64,000 bases of DNA from positions 22,120 through 86,119 of the forward strand of contig CAKUMQ010000001.1 in assembly GCA_934667845.1 (NCBI GenBank), read 5' to 3'. The notes beneath the pieces are model-generated. The model saw nothing but the letters and a program-made list of their open reading frames with translations. It was not told where the DNA came from and did not search any database. The stretch is from an uncultured Eubacteriales bacterium (lineage in GTDB: Bacteria; Bacillota; Clostridia; Oscillospirales; Acutalibacteraceae). Shown one piece after another: positions 8,855 through 18,313 of the stretch (the stretch's first letter is position 1; each line of letters starts with the position of its first letter). A program made the position numbers and the translations under genes.

Positions 8855-10995
8855 GGCCGATGAACAGACGAAGAAAGGCGTGTCGGGCTGCCGCCGTATG
8901 CGCGGCGGTGCTGCTGCTCATACCGTCCGGCAGGGCAGCCGGCGAGCAGGTGTATCCGACCTACACCTATGATTACCGGGGGGAGGCGCTGGAGTCGCCG
9001 GCGCTGTATCAGCCCGTGGATATGCGGCTGGGTGCGGATATGCAGACCACGCCGCTGAAGGAGCCGCAGGATCTGTTTGTTGAGGAGCAGTCCGGGCGTG
9101 TCTATGTGTCCGATACCGGCAACAACCGCGTACTGGTGCTGGACAGCGAGCTGACGCTGATCCGCGAGATCCGCACGCTGGAGATCCCGGAGGCGCTGAT
9201 CAAAGGGGAATCGGAGGACGGGCTGTATGCCGCCGCCTTTTCCCATCCGAACGGGCTGTATGCCACGGCGGACGGCACGGTGTATATCGCGGATACCGAC
9301 AACCACCGCATCGTGGTCTGTGACGAGAACGGGCGGGTCAGCCGCCTGATCGGCAGCCCGGCGGGGGATATCCGCTTTACCGGCATCGACTTTCTGCCGA
9401 CCCGGCTGACCGCGGACGGCAGCGGCTATCTGTATGTGCTCTGCCGCGGCGTATACCACGGCGCCATCGTCGTGACGCCCGAGGGCGAATTTGAGGGGTA
9501 TTTCGGCGCGAACGAGACCGAGGTCACGTTTGAACTGCTGATGGATTATATGTGGAAGCGGTTTTTGTCGGCTGAGCAGCGGGAGCAGCTCACCAACTAT
9601 GTCCCGGTGGAATTTTCCGGTCTGGACATGGATGAAAACGGCTTTCTCTACACCTGCACGATGATCTCCCGCACGGGGGAAAACCACATCAAAAAGTTCA
9701 ATTTTGCCGGCACGAACGTGCTGTCCGGCAATCCGCTGATCCGGGCGGACTATGCCGCGCGCTACGGTGACCCCGAGACCGTGAGCTACGGCGGGACGAC
9801 GGTGCAGACCCGGTTTACCGATGTGTGCTGCGCCGACGGTATGATCTACGCGCTGGACCTCCAGCGCGGGCGGCTGTTCTGGTACGACCCGGAGGGGCGG
9901 CTGCTCGGCGCGTTCGGCGGTCTGGGCGCGCAGACGGGAACATTTGAGACTCCGGCTGCCGTGGACACCCAGGGCGAGCAGCTGCTCGTGCTGGATGCCG
10001 GAAAGGGCGGCATCGTGCGGTTTGCCCCGACCGATTACGGCCGCCTGCTGAAAAAGGCGGACAAAAAGCTGGTCGCGGGCCGCTATGCCGAGGCGAAGGA
10101 GGACTGGGCGCAGCTTCTGCGGCTGGATAACCGCAGCCAGCTCGCCCTGATCGGCATGGGCAAGGCACTGGCTGAGGAGGGCGACAGCGAGGGCGCGCTG
10201 CGCTGCTTTGAAAAGGGGCAGGATCGGGCGTCCTATGCCGAGGCGTTCAAGACGCTGCGGGATGAGCGCCTGAAGCAGTCGCTCCCGTTTCTGGCAGTCG
10301 GTCTGGCGGTCCTCTGCGCGGCGCTCTGGCTTTGGCGGCGGAAGAGAAAAACGCCTGCGGCTCCCCGCTTTCGGCGGCTGTCCCGCCTGCGCTTTACGCT
10401 GTGCCACCCGATAAAAGGGTTTACACAGTGCTGCGAGGAGCGGACAGCTTCCGCCGGGATCGGTCTGCTGATCGCGTGTATCGGCTTTGCGGCGCTCGTC
10501 GTCAAGCGGCAGTTTACCGGCTTCTCCTTCAACGAGGAGGATCCGCTCGGGATCAACATCCTGTTTTTGCTGGCGCAGTCGGTGCTGCTGCTGATCGGCT
10601 GGTCGGCAGCCAACTGGTCGGTGACGACGCTGCTGGACGGCAAGGGGCGGTTTAAACAGATCTTCTATATCAGCGCGGTATCGGCTGTTCCGTATATCGC
10701 CGCGCTGTATCTGTACACGCTGATGAGCAACTGCTTTGTGCCGTCGGAGGGGCTGTTCATGACGGCGGTGCTGCTGATCGGCGGGCTGTGGAGCTTCGCG
10801 CTGCTGTGGTGCGGGCTGTCCGTGGTGCATGAATACAGCTTTTCCAAAACGCTCGGCAGCATATTGCTGACCGTGCTGGCGCTGCTGATCGTGCTGTTCA
10901 TTCTGGTGCTGTTTTTCAGCCTGATGCAGCAGACGCTGCAATTTGTGCTGGATATTTATAACGAGCTGTCTTTCCGGCAGATCACGACCGGCTGA
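8851..10995 (+). CDS. NHL beta-propeller / TPR / YIP1-like membrane protein
   Basis: The 714-residue protein combines three parts. A signal peptide is followed by about six NHL-type blades (for example VYVSDTGNNRVLVLD and VYIADTDNHRIVV, residues 60-395), which form an extracellular propeller. A short TPR-like helical repeat follows (about 400-465, with GRYAEAKEDW and GMGKALAEEGDSEGAL). Then come a membrane helix and a basic stretch, and a YIP1-like domain with about five membrane helices (about 515-705). The start codon overlaps the stop of the permease gene. Its position between two permease pairs suggests it works with the transporters, perhaps as a scaffold or sensor; this is inference. 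No enzymatic motif was seen. Confidence 0.82.
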   Translation: MRPMNRRRKACRAAAVCAAVLLLIPSGRAAGEQVYPTYTYDYRGEALESPALYQPVDMRLGADMQTTPLKEPQDLFVEEQSGRVYVSDTGNNRVLVLDSELTLIREIRTLEIPEALIKGESEDGLYAAAFSHPNGLYATADGTVYIADTDNHRIVVCDENGRVSRLIGSPAGDIRFTGIDFLPTRLTADGSGYLYVLCRGVYHGAIVVTPEGEFEGYFGANETEVTFELLMDYMWKRFLSAEQREQLTNYVPVEFSGLDMDENGFLYTCTMISRTGENHIKKFNFAGTNVLSGNPLIRADYAARYGDPETVSYGGTTVQTRFTDVCCADGMIYALDLQRGRLFWYDPEGRLLGAFGGLGAQTGTFETPAAVDTQGEQLLVLDAGKGGIVRFAPTDYGRLLKKADKKLVAGRYAEAKEDWAQLLRLDNRSQLALIGMGKALAEEGDSEGALRCFEKGQDRASYAEAFKTLRDERLKQSLPFLAVGLAVLCAALWLWRRKRKTPAAPRFRRLSRLRFTLCHPIKGFTQCCEERTASAGIGLLIACIGFAALVVKRQFTGFSFNEEDPLGINILFLLAQSVLLLIGWSAANWSVTTLLDGKGRFKQIFYISAVSAVPYIAALYLYTLMSNCFVPSEGLFMTAVLLIGGLWSFALLWCGLSVVHEYSFSKTLGSILLTVLALLIVLFILVLFFSLMQQTLQFVLDIYNELSFRQITTG

Positions 10996-11010
10996 GGAGA
11001 AAGGAGTGCT

Positions 11011-13248
11011 GTGAATATGGGGTTGCATGAGCGACTCAAAGGGGGCGCTGCCTGTCTCCTGGCGGTGCTGCTGTGTCTGACGCCTCCGGCTGCGGCTGTC
11101 GGCACCGAAGCGGGGGAAACGGCGGCAAAGACAGAGACCGCCGCCGCGCAGAGCGGGAGCTTTTTGCAGACGGAAAAATACGGGCGCACGCTCTTAGTGG
11201 ATACGTCGACCGGCTGCTTTACGGTGCAGTCGGGAGAGGCAGTCTGGAAAAGCGTGCCCGACGGTATCCGCGAGGATCCGATCGCCAAGGGAAAGAACCG
11301 GATCGATCTGCAGTCGCTGCTGGTTATCCGCTACGGCGACCCGGAGACGGGCAGCACGGATACGGTCAACAGCCAGACGGGTGCCGTGCTGAAAAACGGC
11401 GTCACGGTAAAAGAGCGGCAGGACGGCGTTTCGGTCATCTTTGATTTTACCGCCGTCAAGATCCGGATCCCGGTGGAGATCACGCTGGACAAACGCGGCG
11501 TGACCGTGTCGGTGCTGACGGAAAAGATAGAGGAATACGGCAACAATCTCCTCTATGAGCTGCGGCTGATGCCCGGCTTTGACGCGGCGGACAGCAGCGA
11601 GGAGGGATGGATGCTGATCCCGGACGGCAGCGGCGCACTGGTGGACTTCAACAACGGGAGATCCGCGCTGGAGCCGTATGCCCGCCCGGTCTACGGGGCG
11701 GACAGCAACGTTTCCGCCTCGCGTCAGACGGAGATGACCGAGCAGGCGCTGCTGCCGGTGCTCGGGCTCTGCCACCGGCAGCGCAGCACGCTGGCGGTGA
11801 TCACCGGAGGCGACGGCCTCGCGACGCTCAACGCGGCGGTGGCGGGCAAGACCAGCTCGTACAACACGGCGTATCCCTCGTTTACCCTGCGCACGTCGGA
11901 GACGTTCGTGATCGGCAAAAATGTCGGCGGCGGCAATGCCAGCCGCACGACGGTGCTGTATTCGACGGCGCCGCTGACGAAAACGCCGCTGACCGTTTCC
12001 TATATTCTGTGGGATCGGGCGGTGCAGCCCGCCGATATGGCGGCGGAGCTGCGCGCGCTGTGGCAGGAGCAAGGGCTGCTGCCCGAAACGGCGGCGGACG
12101 GGCGCGTGCCGCTGTATGTCACCCTGTACGGGGCGCTGTACAAAACGGTGCCGGTGCTGGGGATACCGGTAAAGAAAGAGGTGGCGGTCACGCCCTTTGC
12201 GGAGGCAAACGCGCTGCTAAACGACCTGACTGCGGGCGGCGTGGAGCTGACGGCGGTACGCTACACCGCGTGGAGCCGGGATGCGGTGCGCGGACGGGTG
12301 GCGGACAGCGCCGACCCCGTTCCGGCTCTGGGGAAAAAGCAGGAGCTTTCGGCGCTGCTTTCGCGCGGGGACGCAGCGGTGTATCTGGACAGCGACCTGA
12401 CCCGGGTGAGCCGCTGGCAGTGGCGCTACCGGAAAAAGGACTGTGCGGCGCAGGGGATCGGTCATATCCCGACGGCGCGTTCCGTGTTTGATCTCGCCAC
12501 CACTTTCCCCGACGCTGCCAAAGGAACCTACTGGCTGCTGTCCCCGTGGCGGTTTGCGGAGGTGACCGACAGCCTGCTCCGCTCGTTTGCGCGCTGGGAT
12601 ACGCCCTATATGGGGCTGGGCAGCGCGGGCGAAACGCTCTATTCCGATTATGCCGTTTCGGGCAGAACAAGAGACGACGCCAAAACGGCGTGGCAGACGG
12701 CGCTGAATGCCTGCCGCGGGGCGGGAAAGAGCCTGCTGATCGCGGGCGGCAACGCCTATGCCGTGCCCTATGCCGGGCGGCTTGTCGATATACCGACCTC
12801 CTCGAGCCGGTACGACCTGTTTGACCGCGATGTGCCGTTTTATCAAATGGTGCTCCACGGCGTCACGGAATATGCCGCAACGGCGGTCAACTGTACGCCC
12901 GAGCCGACGGAGGCGCTGCTCTCGGCTGTGCAGACCGGCGCCTGCCTGCACTATTTCTTTGCGGGGGAGACGGGAAATGAGGCGCTCGGCGCCGCCATGC
13001 CCGAGGAAATGTTCAGCACCCGCTTTGCCAACTGGCGGGAGGAGCTTTTGGCGGCGTATACAAGGCTTTTGCCGCTGTACCGCCGGGTGGCGGATCAGAC
13101 GATCACCGGGTTTGCCGATCTGGCGGAGGGCGTAACGCTGACCACCTATGCCGACGGCACCGCGGTCATGGTCAACTTTACCGACCGCCCCTACACCCAT
13201 GACGGGATGACCGCCGCCGCGCGTGATTTTGCGTTTCGTCTGGCGTGA
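11011..13248 (+). CDS. DUF5696-like exported protein
   Basis: The 745-residue protein has a signal peptide (hydrophobic core near residues 12-28) and no lipobox. The body looks like a large glycosidase-type fold with a beta-rich N-terminal part (LIPDGSGALVDFNNG, about residue 205) and a C-terminal part with barrel-like strands. I recognise it as DUF5696-type, a family of unknown function seen beside sugar transporters of Firmicutes. AAGGAG at 11001-11006 is 4 bases from GTG 11011 but 10 bases from the in-frame ATG 11017, so 11017 may be the true start. It sits at the centre of the transport block, between the two permease pairs. Confidence 0.75.
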   Translation: MNMGLHERLKGGAACLLAVLLCLTPPAAAVGTEAGETAAKTETAAAQSGSFLQTEKYGRTLLVDTSTGCFTVQSGEAVWKSVPDGIREDPIAKGKNRIDLQSLLVIRYGDPETGSTDTVNSQTGAVLKNGVTVKERQDGVSVIFDFTAVKIRIPVEITLDKRGVTVSVLTEKIEEYGNNLLYELRLMPGFDAADSSEEGWMLIPDGSGALVDFNNGRSALEPYARPVYGADSNVSASRQTEMTEQALLPVLGLCHRQRSTLAVITGGDGLATLNAAVAGKTSSYNTAYPSFTLRTSETFVIGKNVGGGNASRTTVLYSTAPLTKTPLTVSYILWDRAVQPADMAAELRALWQEQGLLPETAADGRVPLYVTLYGALYKTVPVLGIPVKKEVAVTPFAEANALLNDLTAGGVELTAVRYTAWSRDAVRGRVADSADPVPALGKKQELSALLSRGDAAVYLDSDLTRVSRWQWRYRKKDCAAQGIGHIPTARSVFDLATTFPDAAKGTYWLLSPWRFAEVTDSLLRSFARWDTPYMGLGSAGETLYSDYAVSGRTRDDAKTAWQTALNACRGAGKSLLIAGGNAYAVPYAGRLVDIPTSSSRYDLFDRDVPFYQMVLHGVTEYAATAVNCTPEPTEALLSAVQTGACLHYFFAGETGNEALGAAMPEEMFSTRFANWREELLAAYTRLLPLYRRVADQTITGFADLAEGVTLTTYADGTAVMVNFTDRPYTHDGMTAAARDFAFRLA

Positions 13249-13269
13249 GACGGGAAAGGAGCCTATACG

Positions 13270-14148
13270 ATGAAAATACCCTATGAAAAAAGACGGCTTT
13301 TGGCCGGCGTCGGCTTCTGCTCTCCCTGGATCATCGGCTTTCTGCTGCTGTTTTTGGGGCCGCTTGTCCAGTCGATCTATTATGCGTTCCAGAACCTGAC
13401 CATAACGCCCGGCGGCTTTTCCGTCAGCTTTGCCGGATGGACGCATTTTGAGCGCGCACTGTTTTCCGACAGCGATTTTCTGCAGGCGTTTTTCGCCACG
13501 CTCAAGGATATGGCGTATCAGGTGCCGACCATTCTGATCTACAGCCTGTTTGTGGCGCTTCTGCTCAACCGGGAATTTCCGGGGCGGATGCTTCTGCGCG
13601 GCGTGTTTTTCCTGCCGGTCATTATCGCAAGCGGCGTCATTCTGGACATTCTCAAGGCGGACGTCATGTCGGAGATCACCCTGTCCGGCGAAAAATCCGG
13701 TGCGCTGTTCCAAGTGTCGGCGCTGACCGACATGCTGACGCAGATGGGGCTGGGCAGCGACCTGATCGCGCTGATCTCGGAGACGGCGAACAGCATTTTC
13801 GAGCTGTCCTGGCGTTCGGGCATCCAGATCCTGCTGTTTATTGCCGGACTGCAGACCGTGCCGACGCATCTGTATGAGGCGGCGACCATGGACGGCTGTA
13901 CGGCGTGGGAGAAATTCTGGAAGATCACTTTCCCGCTGCTGACGCCGGTCATGATGATCTCGCTTGTATATACGATCACCGACCACTTCACCTCGGCGAC
14001 CAACAGCGCCATGCGCATGATCCTGGATTACAGCTCCAATTTCGAGCTTGCCTACAGCTCGGCGCTGTCCTGGATGTATTTCCTGGTGATCCTGCTGGTG
14101 CTCGGCGTGCTGTTTGCCCTGTTCGGAAAGAGGATCGTCTATGTCTGA
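13270..14148 (+). CDS. sugar ABC transporter permease, MalF-like (system 2)
   Basis: The 292-residue membrane protein has about six helices and the EAA loop EAATMDGCTAWEKFWKITFP near residue 200. It begins the second permease pair of the locus and has the CUT1-type layout of the first pair. A clear GGAAAGGAG lies before ATG 13270. The insertion around residues 130-170 (after GVILDILKADV) is longer than in the MalF-like protein of system 1, which suggests the two systems are not a recent duplication. Confidence 0.93.
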   Translation: MKIPYEKRRLLAGVGFCSPWIIGFLLLFLGPLVQSIYYAFQNLTITPGGFSVSFAGWTHFERALFSDSDFLQAFFATLKDMAYQVPTILIYSLFVALLLNREFPGRMLLRGVFFLPVIIASGVILDILKADVMSEITLSGEKSGALFQVSALTDMLTQMGLGSDLIALISETANSIFELSWRSGIQILLFIAGLQTVPTHLYEAATMDGCTAWEKFWKITFPLLTPVMMISLVYTITDHFTSATNSAMRMILDYSSNFELAYSSALSWMYFLVILLVLGVLFALFGKRIVYV

Positions 14149-14173
14149 ACACAGAGAAAGGAGGGGAAGCCTC

Positions 14174-15112
14174 ATGCTTTTGCAGGCAGAACGACAAAAC
14201 CGCGAGGAAACGGAACGGGTGCTGAAAAAGACGGGCATGACCGCCGGGCGGATCGCCTTCGGCATCCTCAGCGCCATGATCCTTCTGGGACTGAGCTTTA
14301 TCATCCTCTACCCGCTGCTGTTCATGTGCAGCATGGCGTTCCGTTCGACGGCGGATATCTCCGATCCGTCGGTCATCTGGATCCCGCGGCATTTTACGCT
14401 GCAGAACCTGTCGGACGCGCTGCGGTTCATGAAGTACGGGGAGACGCTGAAAAACACCTTTTCCCTCGGCATTGTCAGCTCGCTTCTGCAGATCGTCTCC
14501 TGCGCGCTTGTCGGCTACGGGCTGGCGCGCTTCCGCTTCCGCGGGCGGAATCTGCTGTTTGCGCTCGTCATCCTGACGATCGTGATCCCGCCGCAGGTGC
14601 TGTATACGCCGACCTATCTGATGTACCGGCAGTGGAACATGATCAACACGCCGTGGCCGCTCTGGCTGCCCGCCATGCTGGGGGTCGGTATCAAGTCGGG
14701 GCTGTTCATCTACATTTTCCGCCAGTTCTACATCAACCTGCCCGCCGAGCTGGAGGATGCCGCCTATGTGGACGGCTGCGGACAGGTGCGCACGTTCCTG
14801 AGCATCATTGTGCCGAACGCGGGCGTGGCGTTTCTGACGGTGTTCCTGTTTTCGCTGGTGTTTTACTGGAACGACTACTATAACGTCAGTATGTTTCTCA
14901 ACGGTCGGCAGACCGTGTCTACCGCGCTGGCCAATTTAAGCAGCGCGTTTCTGACCGATTCGCAGTTTGAATCGATCATGTTCAACCCCTATTTGGCTTC
15001 GACCCGTCTGCAGGCCGGCTGCCTTCTGGCTATGGCGCCGCTGTTGCTGATCTATCTGGTGATGCAGCGCTTTTTTGTGACCGGCATCGAGCGGACGGGT
15101 GTAGTGGGATAG
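14174..15112 (+). CDS. sugar ABC transporter permease, MalG-like (system 2)
   Basis: The 312-residue permease has six helices and the EAA loop EDAAYVDGCGQVRTFLSIIV; it is the partner of the gene just upstream. I chose ATG 14174 because AAAGGAGGGG ends 7 bases before it. Upstream in-frame ATGs at 14114 and 14141 would overlap the preceding gene and have no comparable binding site. The next gene encodes a solute-binding lipoprotein, completing transport system 2. Confidence 0.92.
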   Translation: MLLQAERQNREETERVLKKTGMTAGRIAFGILSAMILLGLSFIILYPLLFMCSMAFRSTADISDPSVIWIPRHFTLQNLSDALRFMKYGETLKNTFSLGIVSSLLQIVSCALVGYGLARFRFRGRNLLFALVILTIVIPPQVLYTPTYLMYRQWNMINTPWPLWLPAMLGVGIKSGLFIYIFRQFYINLPAELEDAAYVDGCGQVRTFLSIIVPNAGVAFLTVFLFSLVFYWNDYYNVSMFLNGRQTVSTALANLSSAFLTDSQFESIMFNPYLASTRLQAGCLLAMAPLLLIYLVMQRFFVTGIERTGVVG

Positions 15113-15149
15113 TTGTCCCGAAACTTTATATCGGAAAGGATGAGACAAA

Positions 15150-16982
15150 ATGAGATCATGGATAGCATGGGCAGCCGTACTGTGCCTGCTGGCGGCGGTT
15201 CTGGCGGGCTGCACGACCGGTACGGACACCTCCTCGCCGCAGGGCGGGGGCGACAAAGTCACGGGTGAGCTGGCGTTTCCCGTCATCGAGGGCTTTACGA
15301 GCGACAAGGTGACGATCCTCGCGGGGGCGCTGACCGTCAGTGAGGAGCAGGCGGCGCTGCTGAAAAACGAGTACGGCCTGACGGCGGAGGTGATCCAGGC
15401 GACGGATCCCCAAAGCCGCCTGACCGCGATGATCCTCAGCAATGAGGCGCCCGATCTGATGAAGGTCGGCCGCGGCACGCTCGATCTGGTGACCTACAAC
15501 ATCGTACAGAAGCTGGATCCGTATATCGACCTGAATCACCGCTTTTATCAGGATCTAAAGGAGGCATATGACGCCACGGAATGGGCAGGCGACCACTACA
15601 GCCTTGTGACGTCCATCAACCGCTGCGCCGGTATGCTGTACAACCGCAAGCTGTTTGAGGATGCGGCACTGAAAACGCCGTGGGAGCAGTATAAAGAGGA
15701 CACGTGGGACTGGAACGCCTTCCGCGCGGCAGCCAAAGAGCTGACGGTGGACGAGAACAACGACGACGAGCCGGATGTGTACGGCTTTGCGTTTTACCGC
15801 CCGCAGGTCTGGCCGTATACGACGGGTGAACCGTTCAGCACGTTTGACGGCAAGAATCTGAAGATCACGAACAACCTCGGCAGCAAGAATATCGCCCGCG
15901 CCATGAACTTTATCTTTGATATGCTGACCGTCGACAAGACCGGCATGGCCAATTATAAGGACGTGCTGGACAAATTCGGCAACGGCAAGGTGGGCATGAT
16001 GATCTTTGACGCCAACGTGATCGGCATGCCCGAGGTGCAGAAGCTGGCGGAAAAGGGAGAAGTCGGCATGGCGCCCCTGCCGCGCGACCCGCAGACGGAT
16101 AAATATTACAGCTATACCACGATCAACGCGGACATTATTCCGGTCGGCGCGAAAAATCCGAAGGGCGCCGTGGCGTGGAACGCGGTCGAGCGCTATCTGG
16201 CACTGTCCGCCGACGAGCTGGCCAAGGAAAAGGAAAACCGCAAAACCTCGCTGCACTTCGACGAGGAGATGGAGGAGCAGTATCAGGCGATGCACTTTAC
16301 CGAGGGCACGGTCTATCCGGTGATCGATCAGATGGACGGCGTGGGCTATAACTCGGCGTGGTACTGCATTTACAGCCCGCTGGCGTGGGCGACGGTGGTA
16401 GAGGCGCAGATGCCCATTGCCGACGCCTATGTGCAGCGGATGCTGATGGCAAAGGAGATCGACAAGCCGAGCGGCCCGAAGAATCTGGAGCTGTTCGAGG
16501 TGTATGCCAACGGCACGGAGAAGCCGATCCCCACGGAGTTTTTGCCGGTCATAGCGGGCGGAAACCCGAATATCGAGATCTATCTGGATGATAAAGAGGT
16601 CAAAGAGGGCAATTACTCCGGCAAGATCCATTATGCCATTGACAAGGCGGATAAGGTGCAGTGGACCGGCTTTGAAAAGAAGCTGGATATCACGCTGGCG
16701 ACCAACGACACGCTGACTTTCTGGGCAAAGGGAGACGGAACCGATCAGAAGCTGACGATCCTGATCGAGGATCCGGCGATGAAGTGGAGCTATACCATGA
16801 CGCTGTCCGGCAAGGAGGGCAGGACCTATGAGATCCCGCTCAAGTCCTTTGTCCCGCCCGACTGGTGGGAGGGCGAGGCTCAGATGGATCTGAGCAAGAT
16901 CTCGACCATCGGCTTCAGACTGGATACGGCAGGCGAGCATTATCTGTACCTGGACGACGTCCGCGCCATCGCCAAGGGTTGA
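15150..16982 (+). CDS. solute-binding lipoprotein with C-terminal carbohydrate-binding domain
   Basis: The 610-residue protein has a lipoprotein signal ending in VLAGC, a family-1-type sugar-binding domain (about residues 40-430, with APDLMKVGRGT and SLVTSINRCAGMLYNRKLFED) and an added C-terminal beta-sandwich (about 465-610) ending in YLYLDDVRAI. That sandwich resembles the carbohydrate-binding-like domain encoded at 373-1323. It probably serves the permease pair just upstream. GGAAAGGATGAG precedes ATG 15150. A strong GC hairpin follows the stop codon and may protect this abundant-protein message. Confidence 0.9.
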   Translation: MRSWIAWAAVLCLLAAVLAGCTTGTDTSSPQGGGDKVTGELAFPVIEGFTSDKVTILAGALTVSEEQAALLKNEYGLTAEVIQATDPQSRLTAMILSNEAPDLMKVGRGTLDLVTYNIVQKLDPYIDLNHRFYQDLKEAYDATEWAGDHYSLVTSINRCAGMLYNRKLFEDAALKTPWEQYKEDTWDWNAFRAAAKELTVDENNDDEPDVYGFAFYRPQVWPYTTGEPFSTFDGKNLKITNNLGSKNIARAMNFIFDMLTVDKTGMANYKDVLDKFGNGKVGMMIFDANVIGMPEVQKLAEKGEVGMAPLPRDPQTDKYYSYTTINADIIPVGAKNPKGAVAWNAVERYLALSADELAKEKENRKTSLHFDEEMEEQYQAMHFTEGTVYPVIDQMDGVGYNSAWYCIYSPLAWATVVEAQMPIADAYVQRMLMAKEIDKPSGPKNLELFEVYANGTEKPIPTEFLPVIAGGNPNIEIYLDDKEVKEGNYSGKIHYAIDKADKVQWTGFEKKLDITLATNDTLTFWAKGDGTDQKLTILIEDPAMKWSYTMTLSGKEGRTYEIPLKSFVPPDWWEGEAQMDLSKISTIGFRLDTAGEHYLYLDDVRAIAKG

Positions 16983-16987
16983 CGACC

Positions 16988-17027
16988 GCGCCCTTCCCGT
17001 CGGGGGATTTCCCCGGCGGGAGGGCGC
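16988..17027 (+). other. GC-rich hairpin after binding-protein gene
   Basis: GCGCCC at 16988-16993 pairs with GGGCGC at 17022-17027, extended by CCCG/CGGG and an inner GGGG/CCCC stem. There is no T-run after it, so it is not a standard terminator. In sugar-transport operons a hairpin right after the binding-protein gene often stabilises the upstream message; that role here is inferred. Confidence 0.6.
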
Positions 17028-17047
17028 CAGAGAGGAAAACAAGAGCT

Positions 17048-18313
17048 ATGACACATACACAGTTTCCGATCGGATTTTGGAATATCCTGTCGGCCACACA
17101 GCTCGGGCCGGAGGCGGTCGCCGACTGGAAAGATTTCGGCACGACGCTGACAATGACCGGCACCTATGACCCGGGCCAGGATAAGCAGGCGTTTCTGGCG
17201 GTTCTGGATGAATGTGCAAAACAGCATATTCAGCTGCTGGTCAGCGACAGGCGGCTCGGCTATGACCTGTCGGCGGACGAGGCGCAGTACCGGGAAAACG
17301 TCCGTCAGGTGACGGCGGATTTTGCCTGGCATCCGGCGGTCTGCGGCTTTCACCTGGGCGATGAGCCGGGGGCGGCACAGACGGAAAACGCTATCCGCGC
17401 CGTCCGCATTTTTCGCGAGATCTGTCCGGATAAGCTGCCGTTTCTGAATCTTTTGCCCTGGTACAGCGACGAGTTCGGCGGGGTGGAGGCGCGTGTGGCG
17501 GCACGGGCGGACTACAAGGATTATCTGATCGATTTCGTGCGGCGTTCGGGGATCCCGATCCTCAGCTACGACTGCTATTTCCAGCTGGAGGAGGAGCACG
17601 GGCAGCCGACGGCGCGCGCATGGGAGACATATTACCGCAATCTGCGCATTTTCAAAGAGGCGGCGGCGGAGACCGGCGTGGAGCTTTGGTATACGACGCT
17701 GGCGGTGGGGCACATGATGTACCGCTGCCCGACGCGGGACGACCTGCGCTGGGAGATCAATACCGCCGTTGCCCACGGCGTCAAGGCGCTGTTTTACTGG
17801 TTTCTGTATTCCGGGTTTTACAACGCCAATTACCGCTATGCGCCGATCAACGAGCTGTTCGAGCGCACGGAGACATTCAGCTGGCTGTCGACGGAAAACC
17901 GCCTGTTTGCCAGGGTGTTCGGTCAGGTGTTCACCCGTCTGCAGCTGGAACAGGTGAGCCATGTGGGAAAGGCGTACGGCGGATTTCCGCTGTTTGATGA
18001 GGACAGCGACCGTCATATTGCCCGCGTGTACAACAAAAACGGCGTGCCGATGATCCTGTCGCGCTTTTCCTGCACGGAGCGGCCGGGATATGCCTTTTAT
18101 GCGGTGGTGGACAATTCCGTTACGGATTCCACCTGCACCGGGATCGTGTTCCGCGAGCCGACCGAGGTATACGAGGTGCGCAGCACGGAGACGGATATGC
18201 AGCTGATCCCGCTCGGGCTTCAGACGGAGATCGCCTATTGGTTTTCTCCCGGGCAGATGTGGGTCATCGCCGTCAAAGAGACTGAAGAGGTAGGAGCAAA
18301 AGCAAAGTCATGA
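17048..18313 (+). CDS. cytoplasmic TIM-barrel glycoside-hydrolase-like protein
   Basis: The 421-residue protein has no signal peptide. Barrel-like strands carry FHLGDEP, ILSYDCYFQLEEEHG, ELWYTTLAVGHMMYR and HGVKALFYWFLYSG, and a C-terminal beta-domain follows. The DEP and YDCY segments match in order those of the lipoprotein at 2831-4189, so the two are probably distant paralogs, one outside and one inside the cell. ATG 17048 follows AGAGGAAAA; the open frame extends upstream to 16865 but that part overlaps the previous gene and is not protein-like. The stop overlaps the next start (ATGA). It likely cleaves an imported oligosaccharide; the family was not identified. Confidence 0.78.
   Translation: MTHTQFPIGFWNILSATQLGPEAVADWKDFGTTLTMTGTYDPGQDKQAFLAVLDECAKQHIQLLVSDRRLGYDLSADEAQYRENVRQVTADFAWHPAVCGFHLGDEPGAAQTENAIRAVRIFREICPDKLPFLNLLPWYSDEFGGVEARVAARADYKDYLIDFVRRSGIPILSYDCYFQLEEEHGQPTARAWETYYRNLRIFKEAAAETGVELWYTTLAVGHMMYRCPTRDDLRWEINTAVAHGVKALFYWFLYSGFYNANYRYAPINELFERTETFSWLSTENRLFARVFGQVFTRLQLEQVSHVGKAYGGFPLFDEDSDRHIARVYNKNGVPMILSRFSCTERPGYAFYAVVDNSVTDSTCTGIVFREPTEVYEVRSTETDMQLIPLGLQTEIAYWFSPGQMWVIAVKETEEVGAKAKS

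Noticed and set aside
8635..11028. Long - strand open frame opposite the YIP1/NHL gene
   Set aside because: Same shadow effect; no ribosome binding site or domain, and it covers three gene borders.
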